Program-made: the position numbers and the translations under genes
In this document: positions 8,639-19,000 of the stretch, in pieces
How positions within the stretch are numbered: the stretch's first letter is position 1
How the letters are laid out: the number at the start of each line of letters is the position of its first letter
Notes under the pieces: model-generated
Database searches by the model: none
What the model saw: only the letters and a program-made list of their open reading frames with translations
Told to the model about the DNA's origin: nothing
Origin: Terrilactibacillus tamarindi
GTDB lineage: Bacteria > Bacillota > Bacilli > Bacillales > Sporolactobacillaceae
Length of the DNA: 64,000 bases
Assembly: GCF_009718825.1 (NCBI RefSeq)
Contig: NZ_WNHB01000015.1
Span: 32,119-96,118, forward strand
Reading direction: 5' to 3'

Positions 8639-9631
8639 ATGAGTAAATTTTATCAAGAAGTGTGTGAACAACCAAAAGCAATAAGAGAAACAATCCAAAA
8701 TAATCAAAGTATGGGCATCGAAAAAGACAAACCTTTTCTATTTACGGGAATGGGTAGTTCTCTAGTTGCCTCAAAGTTAGCAGCTGAATATCTAAATGCC
8801 AATGGTATAGATGCCATAGCAGTGGATAATTCTGAACTCTTATACTATTATCCAACAAAATTTCTTGAACAATTTCATGTCTTTGTTATCTCACAAAGCG
8901 GAGAAAGTTATGAAGCGGTTGAACTAGCAAAAAAATATGACTCTGTGACAGCAGTAACAAGTTCTCCTGATACCACGTTAGCAAGTTTGGCCGGGAGAAG
9001 CCTATATATTCACTCTCATAAGGAAGAAGCCATCGCTTCATCAAAATCATTCACGTCGACAGCAGCTCTCCTTCTTCTATTAGCCTCAAAGATAGCAGGC
9101 ACAGACTTAACAAAACAACTCTATGATGCTGCGGATATCTTAGACCAGCAATTTAAAAATGCAGATGAATATAAAAGAAAAATCGGCCAATTCCTTGACG
9201 CTAATAAACCCCTCATACTTATTGGCCGCGGTCCGAGTGTTTGTACTGCTCAGCAAGGGGCCCTAACATTAAAAGAAACAGCAAGAATGTTCACTGAAGG
9301 AACATCAGCACCACAGTTCCGTCACGGACCTTTTGAACTTATTAAAGAAAACTTGCAAAGTATTTTCTTTAATCCAAAGGGGATCACCTATGAAATTAAT
9401 AAAAACTTTGTCTTAGAAATGGCAGATTTAGGCGCTAAAGTGCTCTATATTTCAGAAGAAGAATTAGTCCATGACAATATACTTTCCATCGTCATACCGT
9501 CATCTGATGAGTATGCGAGTGTCACTATTTATTCATACATCACTCAGCTAGCAGCTGTCGAACTCTCCTCACAAAAGGGTTTGGTCGCAGGAGAAGCAGA
9601 AATCATTAGTAAAGTCACTGGTAGGGAATAA
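8639..9631 (+). CDS. SIS-domain sugar-phosphate isomerase/deglycase (FrlB/AgaS/GlmS-C-like)
   Basis: 330 residues with two SIS domains: GMGSSLVASKLAAEYL and SQSGESYEAVELA in the first, GRGPSVCTAQQGALTLKE and PQFRHGPFEL in the second. FRHGPFE is typical of the deglycase/aminosugar group, which handles 6-phospho-Amadori compounds or amino-sugar phosphates. It lies between the permeases and a PfkB kinase, as in frl operons. It would act after the kinase, releasing an amine from the phosphorylated import. Exact substrate is not decidable from sequence. Starts 6 nt after the permease stop. Confidence 0.75.
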   Translation: MSKFYQEVCEQPKAIRETIQNNQSMGIEKDKPFLFTGMGSSLVASKLAAEYLNANGIDAIAVDNSELLYYYPTKFLEQFHVFVISQSGESYEAVELAKKYDSVTAVTSSPDTTLASLAGRSLYIHSHKEEAIASSKSFTSTAALLLLLASKIAGTDLTKQLYDAADILDQQFKNADEYKRKIGQFLDANKPLILIGRGPSVCTAQQGALTLKETARMFTEGTSAPQFRHGPFELIKENLQSIFFNPKGITYEINKNFVLEMADLGAKVLYISEEELVHDNILSIVIPSSDEYASVTIYSYITQLAAVELSSQKGLVAGEAEIISKVTGRE

Positions 9632-9633
9632 TC

Positions 9634-10554
9634 ATGATTAATTTAATTGGTAATATTAATATAGATTTAATAATGGCTCAGGTCTCACACCGTCCGGATT
9701 TCAATGAAGAACATATGGTAGATGAAATGATCATAAGACCAGGGGGATTAGCCAATGTCGTCTATCCGTTAGCTAAGTTAAATGAAAGACCTAGACTGAT
9801 CTCAGCAATAGGAAATGATCAATTTGGTGATATGATTGTAAAAGAAATGGGCCCTTTAATTGAAGACAGTCTTGTCAGGATTAATACGCCTTCTGCTGTC
9901 TCCGTCTCGGTTGTTGATCAACTAGGATCCAGATATTTTGTGACTTATAGTGGTCATTTTTATGGAATGACTGATGACATTGTGAAACGATGCATAGATT
10001 TTGAGAAAGCCGATGCTTGTTTTTTATATGGTTACTTTCTTATGCCCAACTTCGGCGTTGAGGAAACTCAAGGATGTCTCATGCGTGCTAAAGAAAATAG
10101 ACAGCTTATCTTTTTTGATGCGAACTCAGCTATTGATGGTTGGAGTGAAAAAAGCTGTAATGAAATTTTCTCTCTATTACCTTACATTGATTATTTCATG
10201 CCAAACGATGAAGAATTACTCCACTTAACAGGAGCTTCCTCCATAGAAGAAGGTGTAGAGATACTTTTTAATAAAGGGGCAAATCAAATCGTTGTCAAAT
10301 GCGGAGATAAAGGAGCCACTGCATATTTAAAAAATGATGTTATCCATCATTCCGGATATCCTACTAAAGCTTACGATACGACAGGAGCCGGTGACAGTTT
10401 CAATGCTGGCTTCATGTATAAACTTGTTAATGGCTCGGATATGAAAACAGCCCTAGCATTTGGTAATGCACTAGCAAGTATTGTTGTTTCTCGGAAGGAC
10501 AATCGATATCCTGATATAACAGAAATTGAAGAAGTACTCAATATTAAGTGTTAA
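9634..10554 (+). CDS. PfkB-family carbohydrate kinase (FrlD-like)
   Basis: 306-residue ribokinase-fold kinase. The N-terminal region is GNINIDLIMAQ, and the sugar/anion-hole motif is YDTTGAGDSFNAGFMYKL (about 252-269), with the catalytic Asp in GAGD. It starts 2 nt after the SIS gene, so the two are probably translationally coupled. With the SIS enzyme it suggests a phosphorylate-then-cleave pathway for an imported fructosamine or related sugar. Confidence 0.8.
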   Translation: MINLIGNINIDLIMAQVSHRPDFNEEHMVDEMIIRPGGLANVVYPLAKLNERPRLISAIGNDQFGDMIVKEMGPLIEDSLVRINTPSAVSVSVVDQLGSRYFVTYSGHFYGMTDDIVKRCIDFEKADACFLYGYFLMPNFGVEETQGCLMRAKENRQLIFFDANSAIDGWSEKSCNEIFSLLPYIDYFMPNDEELLHLTGASSIEEGVEILFNKGANQIVVKCGDKGATAYLKNDVIHHSGYPTKAYDTTGAGDSFNAGFMYKLVNGSDMKTALAFGNALASIVVSRKDNRYPDITEIEEVLNIKC

Positions 10555-10577
10555 AAAACATTGTTCAACTTTGGTAT

Positions 10578-10616
10578 AACCTTTGCAAGGTCTGTTCCAA
10601 ACACTTTGCAAAGGTT
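10578..10616 (+). terminator. Intercistronic stem-loop
   Basis: Perfect 11-bp stem AACCTTTGCAA / TTGCAAAGGTT with a 17-nt loop, between the kinase gene and the ATPase gene. Only a short T run follows at 10626, so it may be a partial terminator or mRNA-stabilising hairpin. Confidence 0.55.
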
Positions 10617-10675
10617 CCAAAATCATTTTTTATGAATTAAACTAACCTATCCACTTTACATGTAGGAGGTAACCG

Positions 10676-11803
10676 ATGGCTAAAATCGTGATGAAAAATA
10701 TCAAAAAACGTTATAAAAATAGTGATTCATTAACTGTAAAGGATTTTAATTTGAGCATTGATCACAAGGAATTCATTGTATTAGTTGGCCCTTCTGGTTG
10801 TGGTAAATCTACAACTCTAAGAATGATTGCAGGTCTTGAAGATATTTCAGAAGGCGACTTACTCATCGAAGAAAAAAGAATGAACGATGTAGCTCCTAAA
10901 AACCGAGATATCGCCATGGTTTTTCAAAACTACGCCCTTTACCCTCACATGACGGTCTATGATAATATGGCTTTTGCCTTGAAAATAAAAAAAATGAATA
11001 AATCCGAGATTGATTTACGCGTGAAAGAAGCAGCTAAGATTCTCGGCCTAGAAGAATATCTTAAGCGTAAACCCAAGGCCCTCTCTGGTGGACAAAGACA
11101 AAGGGTTGCTTTAGGTCGAGCCATGGTTCGGAATCCGAAAGTATTTCTCATGGATGAGCCTCTATCCAATCTAGATGCTAAACTTCGTTCGCATATGAGA
11201 GCAGAAATTTCAAAACTACACAGAAAATTAGGAGCCACCACCATCTACGTTACCCATGATCAAACTGAAGCCATGACAATGGCATCCAGAATCGTTATTA
11301 TGAAAGACGGAATAATCCAACAAATAGGGACTCCTAAAGAGGTTTACGACCGTCCAGTCAATCGGTTTGTAGCTGGATTCATCGGGTCACCATCTATGAA
11401 CTTTATCAGTGCGACTTGTTCAGATACAGCACTCAAAATTGGTGACTTCACATTTACCATACCCGAAGAAAAAATCGAGATACTTAAATCCCAAGGTTAC
11501 TTAAATAAAAAAATTACTTTAGGAATAAGACCCGAAGATATCCATCATGAACCAAAAAAAGAAAAAAATAATTCAAATACTTTTCAAGCAACCATTGATG
11601 TATCTGAACTTATGGGTTCAGAAAGTCTCTTATATACCTCTCTAGGCGACTCTACTCTTATAGCAAAAGTAAAGTCTACTAACATTGCAAACGGAGAGAA
11701 AGTCACGCTTTCAATTGATTTTAATAAAATTCATTTCTTTGATAAAGATACTGAAGAAGTCATCCAATCTACTAATCAATCTAGACTTATTGCAATATCA
11801 TAA
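10676..11803 (+). CDS. ABC transporter ATPase, MsmX/UgpC/MalK family
   Basis: 375-residue sugar-importer ATPase. Walker A GPSGCGKST, signature LSGGQRQRVALGRA, Walker B VFLMDEPLSNLDAKLR, H-loop YVTHDQTEAMT, then a C-terminal TOBE/regulatory region (GIRPEDIHHE). TAGGAGGT lies 6 nt before ATG. Last gene of the sugar locus, set apart by a stem-loop. MsmX-type ATPases commonly energise several sugar importers, so it may also serve others. Confidence 0.88.
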   Translation: MAKIVMKNIKKRYKNSDSLTVKDFNLSIDHKEFIVLVGPSGCGKSTTLRMIAGLEDISEGDLLIEEKRMNDVAPKNRDIAMVFQNYALYPHMTVYDNMAFALKIKKMNKSEIDLRVKEAAKILGLEEYLKRKPKALSGGQRQRVALGRAMVRNPKVFLMDEPLSNLDAKLRSHMRAEISKLHRKLGATTIYVTHDQTEAMTMASRIVIMKDGIIQQIGTPKEVYDRPVNRFVAGFIGSPSMNFISATCSDTALKIGDFTFTIPEEKIEILKSQGYLNKKITLGIRPEDIHHEPKKEKNNSNTFQATIDVSELMGSESLLYTSLGDSTLIAKVKSTNIANGEKVTLSIDFNKIHFFDKDTEEVIQSTNQSRLIAIS

Positions 11804-12000
11804 TATTTACGAAATAAACCTTGTTTATATGACCTAGATCTTAAATTCATCAATAAGAAAACCCGCTTTTCTCATATGAGTAGAGAACAGCGAGGATTTG
11901 TTGATACTTCATAACCCATTTTCTTTATTTCAACCCAAATTTCTGCTTAGCTAACGTGATTGATAAAGAGGAAAAATCAAACCATAAAATTTATGCCAAA

Positions 12001-12045
12001 TAGCCCCGCATCTCTCCTGTTCAAGAGAGACGTAGGGCTATTCTT
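12001..12045. terminator. Bidirectional terminator
   Basis: TAGCCCCGCATCTCTC, loop, GAGAGACGTAGGGCTA then TTCTTT. It closes the sugar locus and is related in sequence to the hairpin at 15948-15985. The stretch 11804-12000 holds no recognisable gene. Confidence 0.75.
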
Positions 12046-12055
12046 TGGCACCAAT

Positions 12056-12109
12056 GTTCTTTCTGTGTGGAATATGCGAGCAAAGTGTCTTTTTGCGGTA
12101 CCTGACACC
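12056..12109 (+). repeat. Family B1 repeat
   Basis: TTCTTTCTGTGTGGAATATG then GTGTCTTTTTGCGGTACCTG and ACACC. First of two adjacent copies in the same orientation. Confidence 0.75.
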
Positions 12110-12138
12110 CAATATCTTCTCATATATCAACTATTCAA

Positions 12139-12194
12139 ATGTCTTTCTAAAGTGGACTCTTCTAACAAAATGTCTTTTTGCGGTGCCTGACCCC
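12139..12194 (+). repeat. Family B1 repeat
   Basis: AATGTCTTTCTAAAGTGGAC, TCTTCTAACA, then ATGTCTTTTTGCGGTGCCTG and ACCCC. It ends 12 nt before the stop codon of the minus-strand protease gene. Confidence 0.85.
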
Positions 12195-12206
12195 ATTAGG
12201 ATTCAT

Positions 12207-15200
12207 TTATTTTACTTTTACATATTTGTATTTGCTTTTATTCCCAGATTTATCTTTTGCATAGATTTTGAGGGTTGAGTTTTTCTTTTGTCTCTTTATC
12301 TTAATACTGTAGGTGCCTTTTGAGTTGACTGTTGCTTTACCTAGATATTTACTTCCATTATAAAGATAAACAGTGGCGCCTTTTTCTGCTTTTCCTGTCA
12401 CATGTGTCGATTTATAGGTTATTTTATTTACGCTTGGTATACCTGGAGCAGTTTTGTCAGCGACTTTAAATGTTGCACCTAGACTTTGATTTTTGGACTT
12501 ATCTGTCGCATAAGCGATTAACGTTATGCCCGCTTTTTGTTTGGATTTAATCTTAACTGTAAATGTCCCTTTGCTACTCGTCGTCACGTAGCCTAACACT
12601 GTTTTCCCTGATTTAATCGTAATACGAGACCCTGACTCAGCTTTTCCTGAAATAGTCGTTTGATTATCTGCAAAAGTATAAACTTTTGGTTTGGCCGGTG
12701 CCGTTTTGTCAACAACCCTAAAAGATGTTCCGGAACTCTGATTTTTGGCCTTGTCTGTTGCATAAGCGATTAACGTTATGCCCGCTTTTTGTTTGGATTT
12801 AATTCTAACTGTAAAAGTCCCTTTGCTACTCGTCGTCGCGTAGCCTAACACTGTTTTCCCTGATTTAATCGTAATACGAGACCCTGCCTCAGCTTTTCCT
12901 GAAATAGTCGTTTGATTGTCACCAAAGCTATAGACAGTTGGTTTTGATGGTACTGTATTATCAACCACTTTTATTATCGTTGCTGAACTTGTATTTCCTG
13001 TTGTATCGGTGACATAGACAGCGACAGTAACACCTGCTTTTTGTTTGGCTACTTTTACTTTGTAGGAACCCTTTGAATCTGCTTTCGCTGATCCAATGAC
13101 TTTATTTCCAACTTTCACCGTAATTTTGCCATAGGCTTCCGTTTTACCCGAAAGATACGTATCTTTATTGCCAAAGCGATAAACGGTTGGTTTCGTTGGT
13201 GCCGTTTTGTCGATTACTTGGACTGACGCTTCTTCGCTTTTATTACCACTCGCATCCTCGGCATATACAGTTAGCGTGCTACCTGCTTTTTGTTTTGCAA
13301 TAGTCACTTTAAATGCGCCATGTTCATCGGCTGTGCTGCTTCCAAGATTATTACTTCCATTTTTCACGGTTACTTTTGCGCCAGCTTCGGTGGTTCCACT
13401 TACTAAAGTATCTCGATCACTCACGCTGTTTACCGTTGGTTTCGATGGTGCCGTTTTGTCGCTTACCTGGACTGACGCTTCTTCGCTTTTATTCCTACTT
13501 GCATCCTCGGCATACACAGTTAGCGTGCTACCTGCTTTTTGTTTTGCAATAGTCACTTTAAATGCGCCATGTTGATCAGCTGTGCTGCTTCCGAGTACAT
13601 TACTACCATTTTTCACGGTTACTTTTGCGTCCGTTTCAGCGGTTCCACTTACTAAAGTATCTTGATCACTCACGCTATTTACCGTTGGTTTCGATGGTCC
13701 CGTTTTGTCGCTTACCTGAACTGACGCTCCTTCGCTTTTATTACCACTTGCATCTTCGGCATAGACATTTAGTACTGTTCCTGCGGACTGACTTGGAATA
13801 GAAACATGAAAATAACCATCCCCATCTGCAGAACTAGAACCAATCTCACTTCCATTTATAGAAACAGTGATTTTATCATTAGCATCAGCTGTTCCAGTAA
13901 CAACTGTATCACTATCGCCAACAGGGTTTACATTAGGCTTGTTTGGTACAGGTGTGTCAGGATTGTCCTGATTTGTTGAAAGTAACGTATACGTTACGTT
14001 TGGACCTTTATCGGCAGGTATTGTAAAATCGTCTGGTGAATTTATAGATTTAACATAAGCCCCTCCGCCCCTGAGTTGGGTTGAAGTGCCACTGTACAGT
14101 CTAGCCTTTAATTGATTAAACGCTTGGTCCCCTTTAAATCCATATAACCCTGAATTTTGTTTCAAGAGTAAGGCAGCTCTAAAATCGGTCATAAATTTTC
14201 CAAATGTCAAAGTTGGATCAATATATTTTTTTATGAGATCTTCTATTGCTACGTAATCACTATTTGGATCATTGATAAGATCTCTAAAAAAACGATTCCC
14301 TTGGCCACTTTGAATTTTTAAATACTGCATAAATAAGTAGGATAAAGAATAATTAGCCAAAGTATCTCCGCTATAGTCCCAATAGAGTAGAGAATGTCCT
14401 GCGGCAATTGATGAATCATAATTGTAGTAATCAATTCGATCATCGAGAGCTTGTCCTGAGTATATTTGTTCGGCTGCCATAGATAGCCCTTCATTCATCC
14501 ATGTATCCATGTCACTATGACCTTGGACAAAAACTTTTTGATTGTAATTAATCATATGTTGAAATTCATGGGCAAGCGTTGAATAGGCAGCAGATACATC
14601 TTTTGATGAAGTCATTCCCATCAATGGGTTCGTATCAATGTAAAAAATTTCTGATTGATTAGAGTGAGTGGTCGCATATAAATCTCCTGAATAAAAATAA
14701 CCTGCCACATAGCCACCGTTCCCGCTAAATCCATCTTGGATGTCATAACAAAGAATGTTGACTTTACCGTTTCCGTCAACGTCAGATTCATTCCCAAAGT
14801 TATCAACATCTGAAGGATGAATTTTATCATCAAATTCTTTACCTAATATATCAGCTTCTTGGGTCGTAAGTTGATTGTTATTGACCCAAACATTCGCTTT
14901 TTCCCCGCTATAAAGGAGTGTCGCATTAATTTGATAATCTGTATTTGTTTCAAGATTAGAAACCCAGAAGTCTTTACTATCTCCTAAAACACTTTGCGAT
15001 CTAATAGACTTTGTGTTTTTATTTCGCACTTTACTTTTATCTTTAGCATCAAAAGGTTTAATGTAATCTAATTTATACGCATCTTTATCTATCTTTTTGT
15101 TAAAGGCATAGTTGTTATTATTTATTTCAAATGAACCCGAATTCTCACTTTGACCTCCATCTGTTGATTCATTGCTGACAAGAACATAATTACTCGAAGT

Positions 15201-15794
15201 ATCCGTTTCCGCGCTCCCTTTATAAAAAGGATTCGATACCTTAAAATATGTTACATCTGAATAGTAACTATCATAATAGCTCGCTAATGTTCCAACCCGC
15301 ATATAAATATAAGGATCATTTTTATAAATTGATTTATCAATCATGGTACCTAAAGTCGCATTGGAGGAATCACTGACGTTAAATGTCGATCTACCTAAAT
15401 ATTCCATAGATCCATTATTATTAGTGTAAAATTCGATATATAAGTATGGATCTTTATAATATGTAGTATTCTGATACCCAAGAAGCACCTTCATTTGATC
15501 AGTTGAATACTCAATGGTGGAATTATATGTAATATAATGATTACTTCCATAACTATCATTCAATGTCCCTGCACTTCCTCCAGGATTTATCAAAGGATAG
15601 TCGCTTGGATTATGGTAATCCATCTCCCCCTTTTTTTCTTTTAATGGCACAGTCCTTTGATTTAAGTTTGACTGTAAATTTGATTGTTTTGTAGATTTGT
15701 AGACTGAATTGCTATTAGCATAAACACCCATTGGAAATGAAAAAATCAATAATGTAGCTAAGAAAATATAGACTATCTTTCTAATAGTAACCAA
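12207..15794 (-). CDS. Secreted M30-like metalloprotease with seven C-terminal Ig-like repeats
   Basis: 1195 residues. An N-terminal signal peptide (RKIVYIFLATLLIFSFPMGV, cleaved near AYA) is followed by a beta-rich region. The catalytic region has the zinc motif AHEFQHMINYN (about 409) and a downstream MNEGLSMAAEQIYSG, which resembles peptidase M30 (hyicolysin). From about residue 628 there are seven bacterial Ig-like repeats of about 80-84 aa with SGTAE...TV...GSS.AD..G.FKV motifs. DNA shows near-identical neighbouring repeats with 249-bp and 252-bp periods, a sign of recent expansion. TTG start with GGGGGAG about 8 nt upstream. There is no LPXTG motif, so cell-wall binding would have to come from the repeats. 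Confidence 0.8.
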   Translation of the reverse strand: MVTIRKIVYIFLATLLIFSFPMGVYANSNSVYKSTKQSNLQSNLNQRTVPLKEKKGEMDYHNPSDYPLINPGGSAGTLNDSYGSNHYITYNSTIEYSTDQMKVLLGYQNTTYYKDPYLYIEFYTNNNGSMEYLGRSTFNVSDSSNATLGTMIDKSIYKNDPYIYMRVGTLASYYDSYYSDVTYFKVSNPFYKGSAETDTSSNYVLVSNESTDGGQSENSGSFEINNNNYAFNKKIDKDAYKLDYIKPFDAKDKSKVRNKNTKSIRSQSVLGDSKDFWVSNLETNTDYQINATLLYSGEKANVWVNNNQLTTQEADILGKEFDDKIHPSDVDNFGNESDVDGNGKVNILCYDIQDGFSGNGGYVAGYFYSGDLYATTHSNQSEIFYIDTNPLMGMTSSKDVSAAYSTLAHEFQHMINYNQKVFVQGHSDMDTWMNEGLSMAAEQIYSGQALDDRIDYYNYDSSIAAGHSLLYWDYSGDTLANYSLSYLFMQYLKIQSGQGNRFFRDLINDPNSDYVAIEDLIKKYIDPTLTFGKFMTDFRAALLLKQNSGLYGFKGDQAFNQLKARLYSGTSTQLRGGGAYVKSINSPDDFTIPADKGPNVTYTLLSTNQDNPDTPVPNKPNVNPVGDSDTVVTGTADANDKITVSINGSEIGSSSADGDGYFHVSIPSQSAGTVLNVYAEDASGNKSEGASVQVSDKTGPSKPTVNSVSDQDTLVSGTAETDAKVTVKNGSNVLGSSTADQHGAFKVTIAKQKAGSTLTVYAEDASRNKSEEASVQVSDKTAPSKPTVNSVSDRDTLVSGTTEAGAKVTVKNGSNNLGSSTADEHGAFKVTIAKQKAGSTLTVYAEDASGNKSEEASVQVIDKTAPTKPTVYRFGNKDTYLSGKTEAYGKITVKVGNKVIGSAKADSKGSYKVKVAKQKAGVTVAVYVTDTTGNTSSATIIKVVDNTVPSKPTVYSFGDNQTTISGKAEAGSRITIKSGKTVLGYATTSSKGTFTVRIKSKQKAGITLIAYATDKAKNQSSGTSFRVVDKTAPAKPKVYTFADNQTTISGKAESGSRITIKSGKTVLGYVTTSSKGTFTVKIKSKQKAGITLIAYATDKSKNQSLGATFKVADKTAPGIPSVNKITYKSTHVTGKAEKGATVYLYNGSKYLGKATVNSKGTYSIKIKRQKKNSTLKIYAKDKSGNKSKYKYVKVK

Positions 15795-15947
15795 AACTAT
15801 TCTCCCCCTTCTAAAATCTCCTTTATTTTACTCCAAGCGGGCTATATTCACCATCTATTTTTGCATTATTGAGATACTAATTTGGTGTTAAATGGAACCA
15901 TCCTTATCGATAATAGGGAAAAACCAGCTATATAAACCAAGCCAAAC

Positions 15948-15990
15948 AGCCCTACATCACTCCTTCTCTAGAGTGATATAGGGCTATTTA
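15948..15990. terminator. Bidirectional terminator
   Basis: AGCCCTACATCACTC, CTTCTCTA loop, GAGTGATATAGGGCT then ATTTAATT. Related to the hairpin at 12001-12045. It lies between the protease promoter region and the SNF2 gene 3' end. Confidence 0.75.
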
Positions 15991-16005
15991 ATTCTGGTAT
16001 TTACA

Positions 16006-16061
16006 ATGTCCTTCTGGCGTGTACTTTGGTGGAAAAATGTCTTTTTGTGGTGCCTGACACC
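16006..16061 (+). repeat. Family B1 repeat
   Basis: AATGTCCTTCTGGCGTGTAC, then AATGTCTTTTTGTGGTGCCT and GACACC. It ends 12 nt from the stop codon of the SNF2 helicase gene. Confidence 0.82.
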
Positions 16062-16073
16062 GTCGCCTACACC

Positions 16074-19000
16074 CTACAACATCAATATCTCCCGAATATC
16101 TTCCTCAGTAAGAGAATAAGTTGTCTTTTCCTTAGAATCAATGATTTCCTCAATGAGGTGTCTTTTTTTCTCCTGAAGCTCATTCATTTTTTCTTCGATT
16201 GTGCCGTGAGCGACCAGTTTAATGACCTGAACGACATTTTCCTGACCCATGCGGTGGGCACGGTCTGCTGCTTGTGATTCAACTGCCGGATTCCACCAAG
16301 TGTCATATAAAATCACGGTATCGGCACCGGTCAGATTAAGTCCTGTTCCCCCTGCTTTCAAAGAAATGAGGAATAGATCCCGTTCGCCCTGGTTGAACCG
16401 ATGACATAGGTTGACTCTTTCTTCAGATGGCGTTTGTCCATCTAGGTAGAAAAAAAGAAGTCCTTCGCTCACGAACTCTCGGCTGATCAACTCGAGCATT
16501 TTAGTAAATTGTGAGAAAATCAACACACGTCTTCCGGCAAGTCTTGCTTCTTTTATGAGCTGTTTTAATTGCTCAAATTTAGCAGATTTTCCTTTATAGT
16601 CCTGCACAAATAAAGCAGGATGACAACAAATCTGACGCAGGCGAGTTAAGCCTGCAAGGATTCTTATTCTGTTCTTCCTCAAGGTGTCTCTGTCTAGATG
16701 TTTCAATGTGTCATGACGTAGTTTCGCTAAGTACGCCGCATATAGCTTTTTCTGATCAGGCAGCAGTTCCACCGACTCCATCAATTCGATTTTTTTAGGG
16801 AGTTCCGCAATAACATCCTTTTTTAATCGTCTGAGTAGGAACGGTCGTATTCGTCGAGTGATCTTCTTCCTAGTGAGTTGACTGTACTCTTGTAACCCTT
16901 GAAATAATTCAGGAAAGACGACGTGAAAAATAGACCATAACTCTTCAAGTGAATTCTCGACCGGTGTTCCCGTGAGAGCGAAGCGATGATCAGCTTGGAT
17001 CTTCTTTACGGCTTTCGCTGTTTTGGTCACCGGGTTTTTAAATGCTTGGGCTTCGTCAAAAAACACGGTATGAAAAATTTGCTTTTCAAACCAGTGGACA
17101 TCACTCCGTAACATCGTATAGGAAACAATCACAACATCCTTAGTCATAACAAATTTCTGTACGTGCCTTCGTTTGGCTTTATTACCATCCACGATGGCAG
17201 CTTGGATGCCAGGTGTAAATTTTTTCAATTCATTCAGCCAGTTATACGTGAGCGATGAGGGACAGACAATAAGAACTGGTCTTTTCTTTTCACGAATAAC
17301 GGAAAGCTCGGACAAAATGAACGTGATACTTTGGAGTGTTTTACCAAGCCCCATATCATCAGCAAGAATCCCGCCAAATCCGAAACTTGAAAGTCTCTTC
17401 ATCCACTTGTAACCCTGTTTTTGATAGTCCCGTAAAACGCTCTCTAAGCTTTTAGGCACGGTAAATGTCTGATTGTCCGGATTATAAATCCCATCTAAAA
17501 ATTCACGGAACGATTGTTCAAAACTGAAAGCTTGATCGGCTGTGGAGTCCAGAAGCTGAAGACCCTTCGTGATGGGGACCACAAATCCACTTTCCAAATC
17601 TTCATTCTGAATAGGTGCTGCATTCAGAAACTGTTGAATGTATTCAAATTCCTTGGATTCTAATGACATCAATGAGCCATTACGCAAGCGATAATATTTC
17701 CGTTTTTCTTCTAAAGCCGATAATACCTCACGGATCTGTTCGTCAGGAATACCATCTAGTTGAAACTTGAATTCCAGCCAGTTGGTTCTTTCCTTTTGGA
17801 CCTTCACTTTGATCCGTGGCTGCGAATTTCCTTTGAAAATACGGTTTCTTACTGCCGTCGTGGCATAAATTTGCACCAGATCTTGAAGCCTTGGAAGTCT
17901 GTGATAGAGAAACTCATATTCCAACGCCTCATTTTGCATAAAGTACCCACCATCTGTTTTGGCAAATAAACTTTCCTCCATCAGTTTTAATATCATCGCT
18001 TCTTTTTCTACATCTCTAACTATCAGGCCACTTGAATCCCTATCATGACTTTCAGATGGATTAATTACACTTTTCCCATAATTAAATTCCAGACTTGCAA
18101 GCAGACGATTCTTTATGCGATCCAAATATAATTTAGCAACGAGCGGTGTCTTCTCAAACTGATCGGAATTGATGTCAGATAAATGAACCTCTCCCAACCT
18201 TTTCAACCCAGGGAATACTTTTTCCATAAAAAAGGGTATTTGATTTGGAGAAAGGGGGATCTGATAAGTACCAGAAGCCTCCAGCATTTCTTTTATATCA
18301 GAAAGGTATTGACAATCCTCTTTTTTAAGCTGAAAAATTGTCCCATCAATTAAAACGGAATGATAAGAATCAAGCATAAGGATCTCATCCAATCCATTGA
18401 TATCAAGTTGGTAGCCTTTCCCTTTTGTTTTTGAAAGGTTAAATTGTAAAGGGAGCTTTGCATTCGATAAATGAAGACCTTGATAGGTTTTCCCATTATG
18501 GACCAAGTTCACGTCTGGTGTTTTCGTTAGTAGAGATTTCAACTGTTCCCATGAAGAAGGTGGAATAAGTAAAAAGTCATGACCAAGGTCAAATGATTCA
18601 GATAAACCATCTAGATAAATTCTTTCATCCTCGATCACCTGAATAAGCTGATGAATAACAGCATCTGTTTCCTTTTGAAAACAATGTCGTTCTGGATCAT
18701 ACATGAATGAATCAGACAGGCAACTTGGTTTCCCGTCTTTTACCTGATTCAGAAATTCTCGGATATTGTGCACGTTCGTTTTACAAATCTTCATCTTGAT
18801 GCTTAACATATACTTTTTATTAAAAACAACGGGTTTACATGAAAAAGTTAACGGAAGAACGTCTCGGTTTTCAAAGTGTAACTGGTGACCACTTGAACGG
18901 ATTGGCCGATGTGTGAAAATACGCATGACTCCTTCGGCTAAATTCGGCTCTTCCAGTGAGTGTTCTCCATTTTTCTGCTGCCCGCTTATCCATAGTAAAA

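Noticed and set aside
13207..13801. Plus-strand open frames inside the protease gene
   Set aside because: They are antisense shadows of the Ig-like repeats with no ribosome binding sites.
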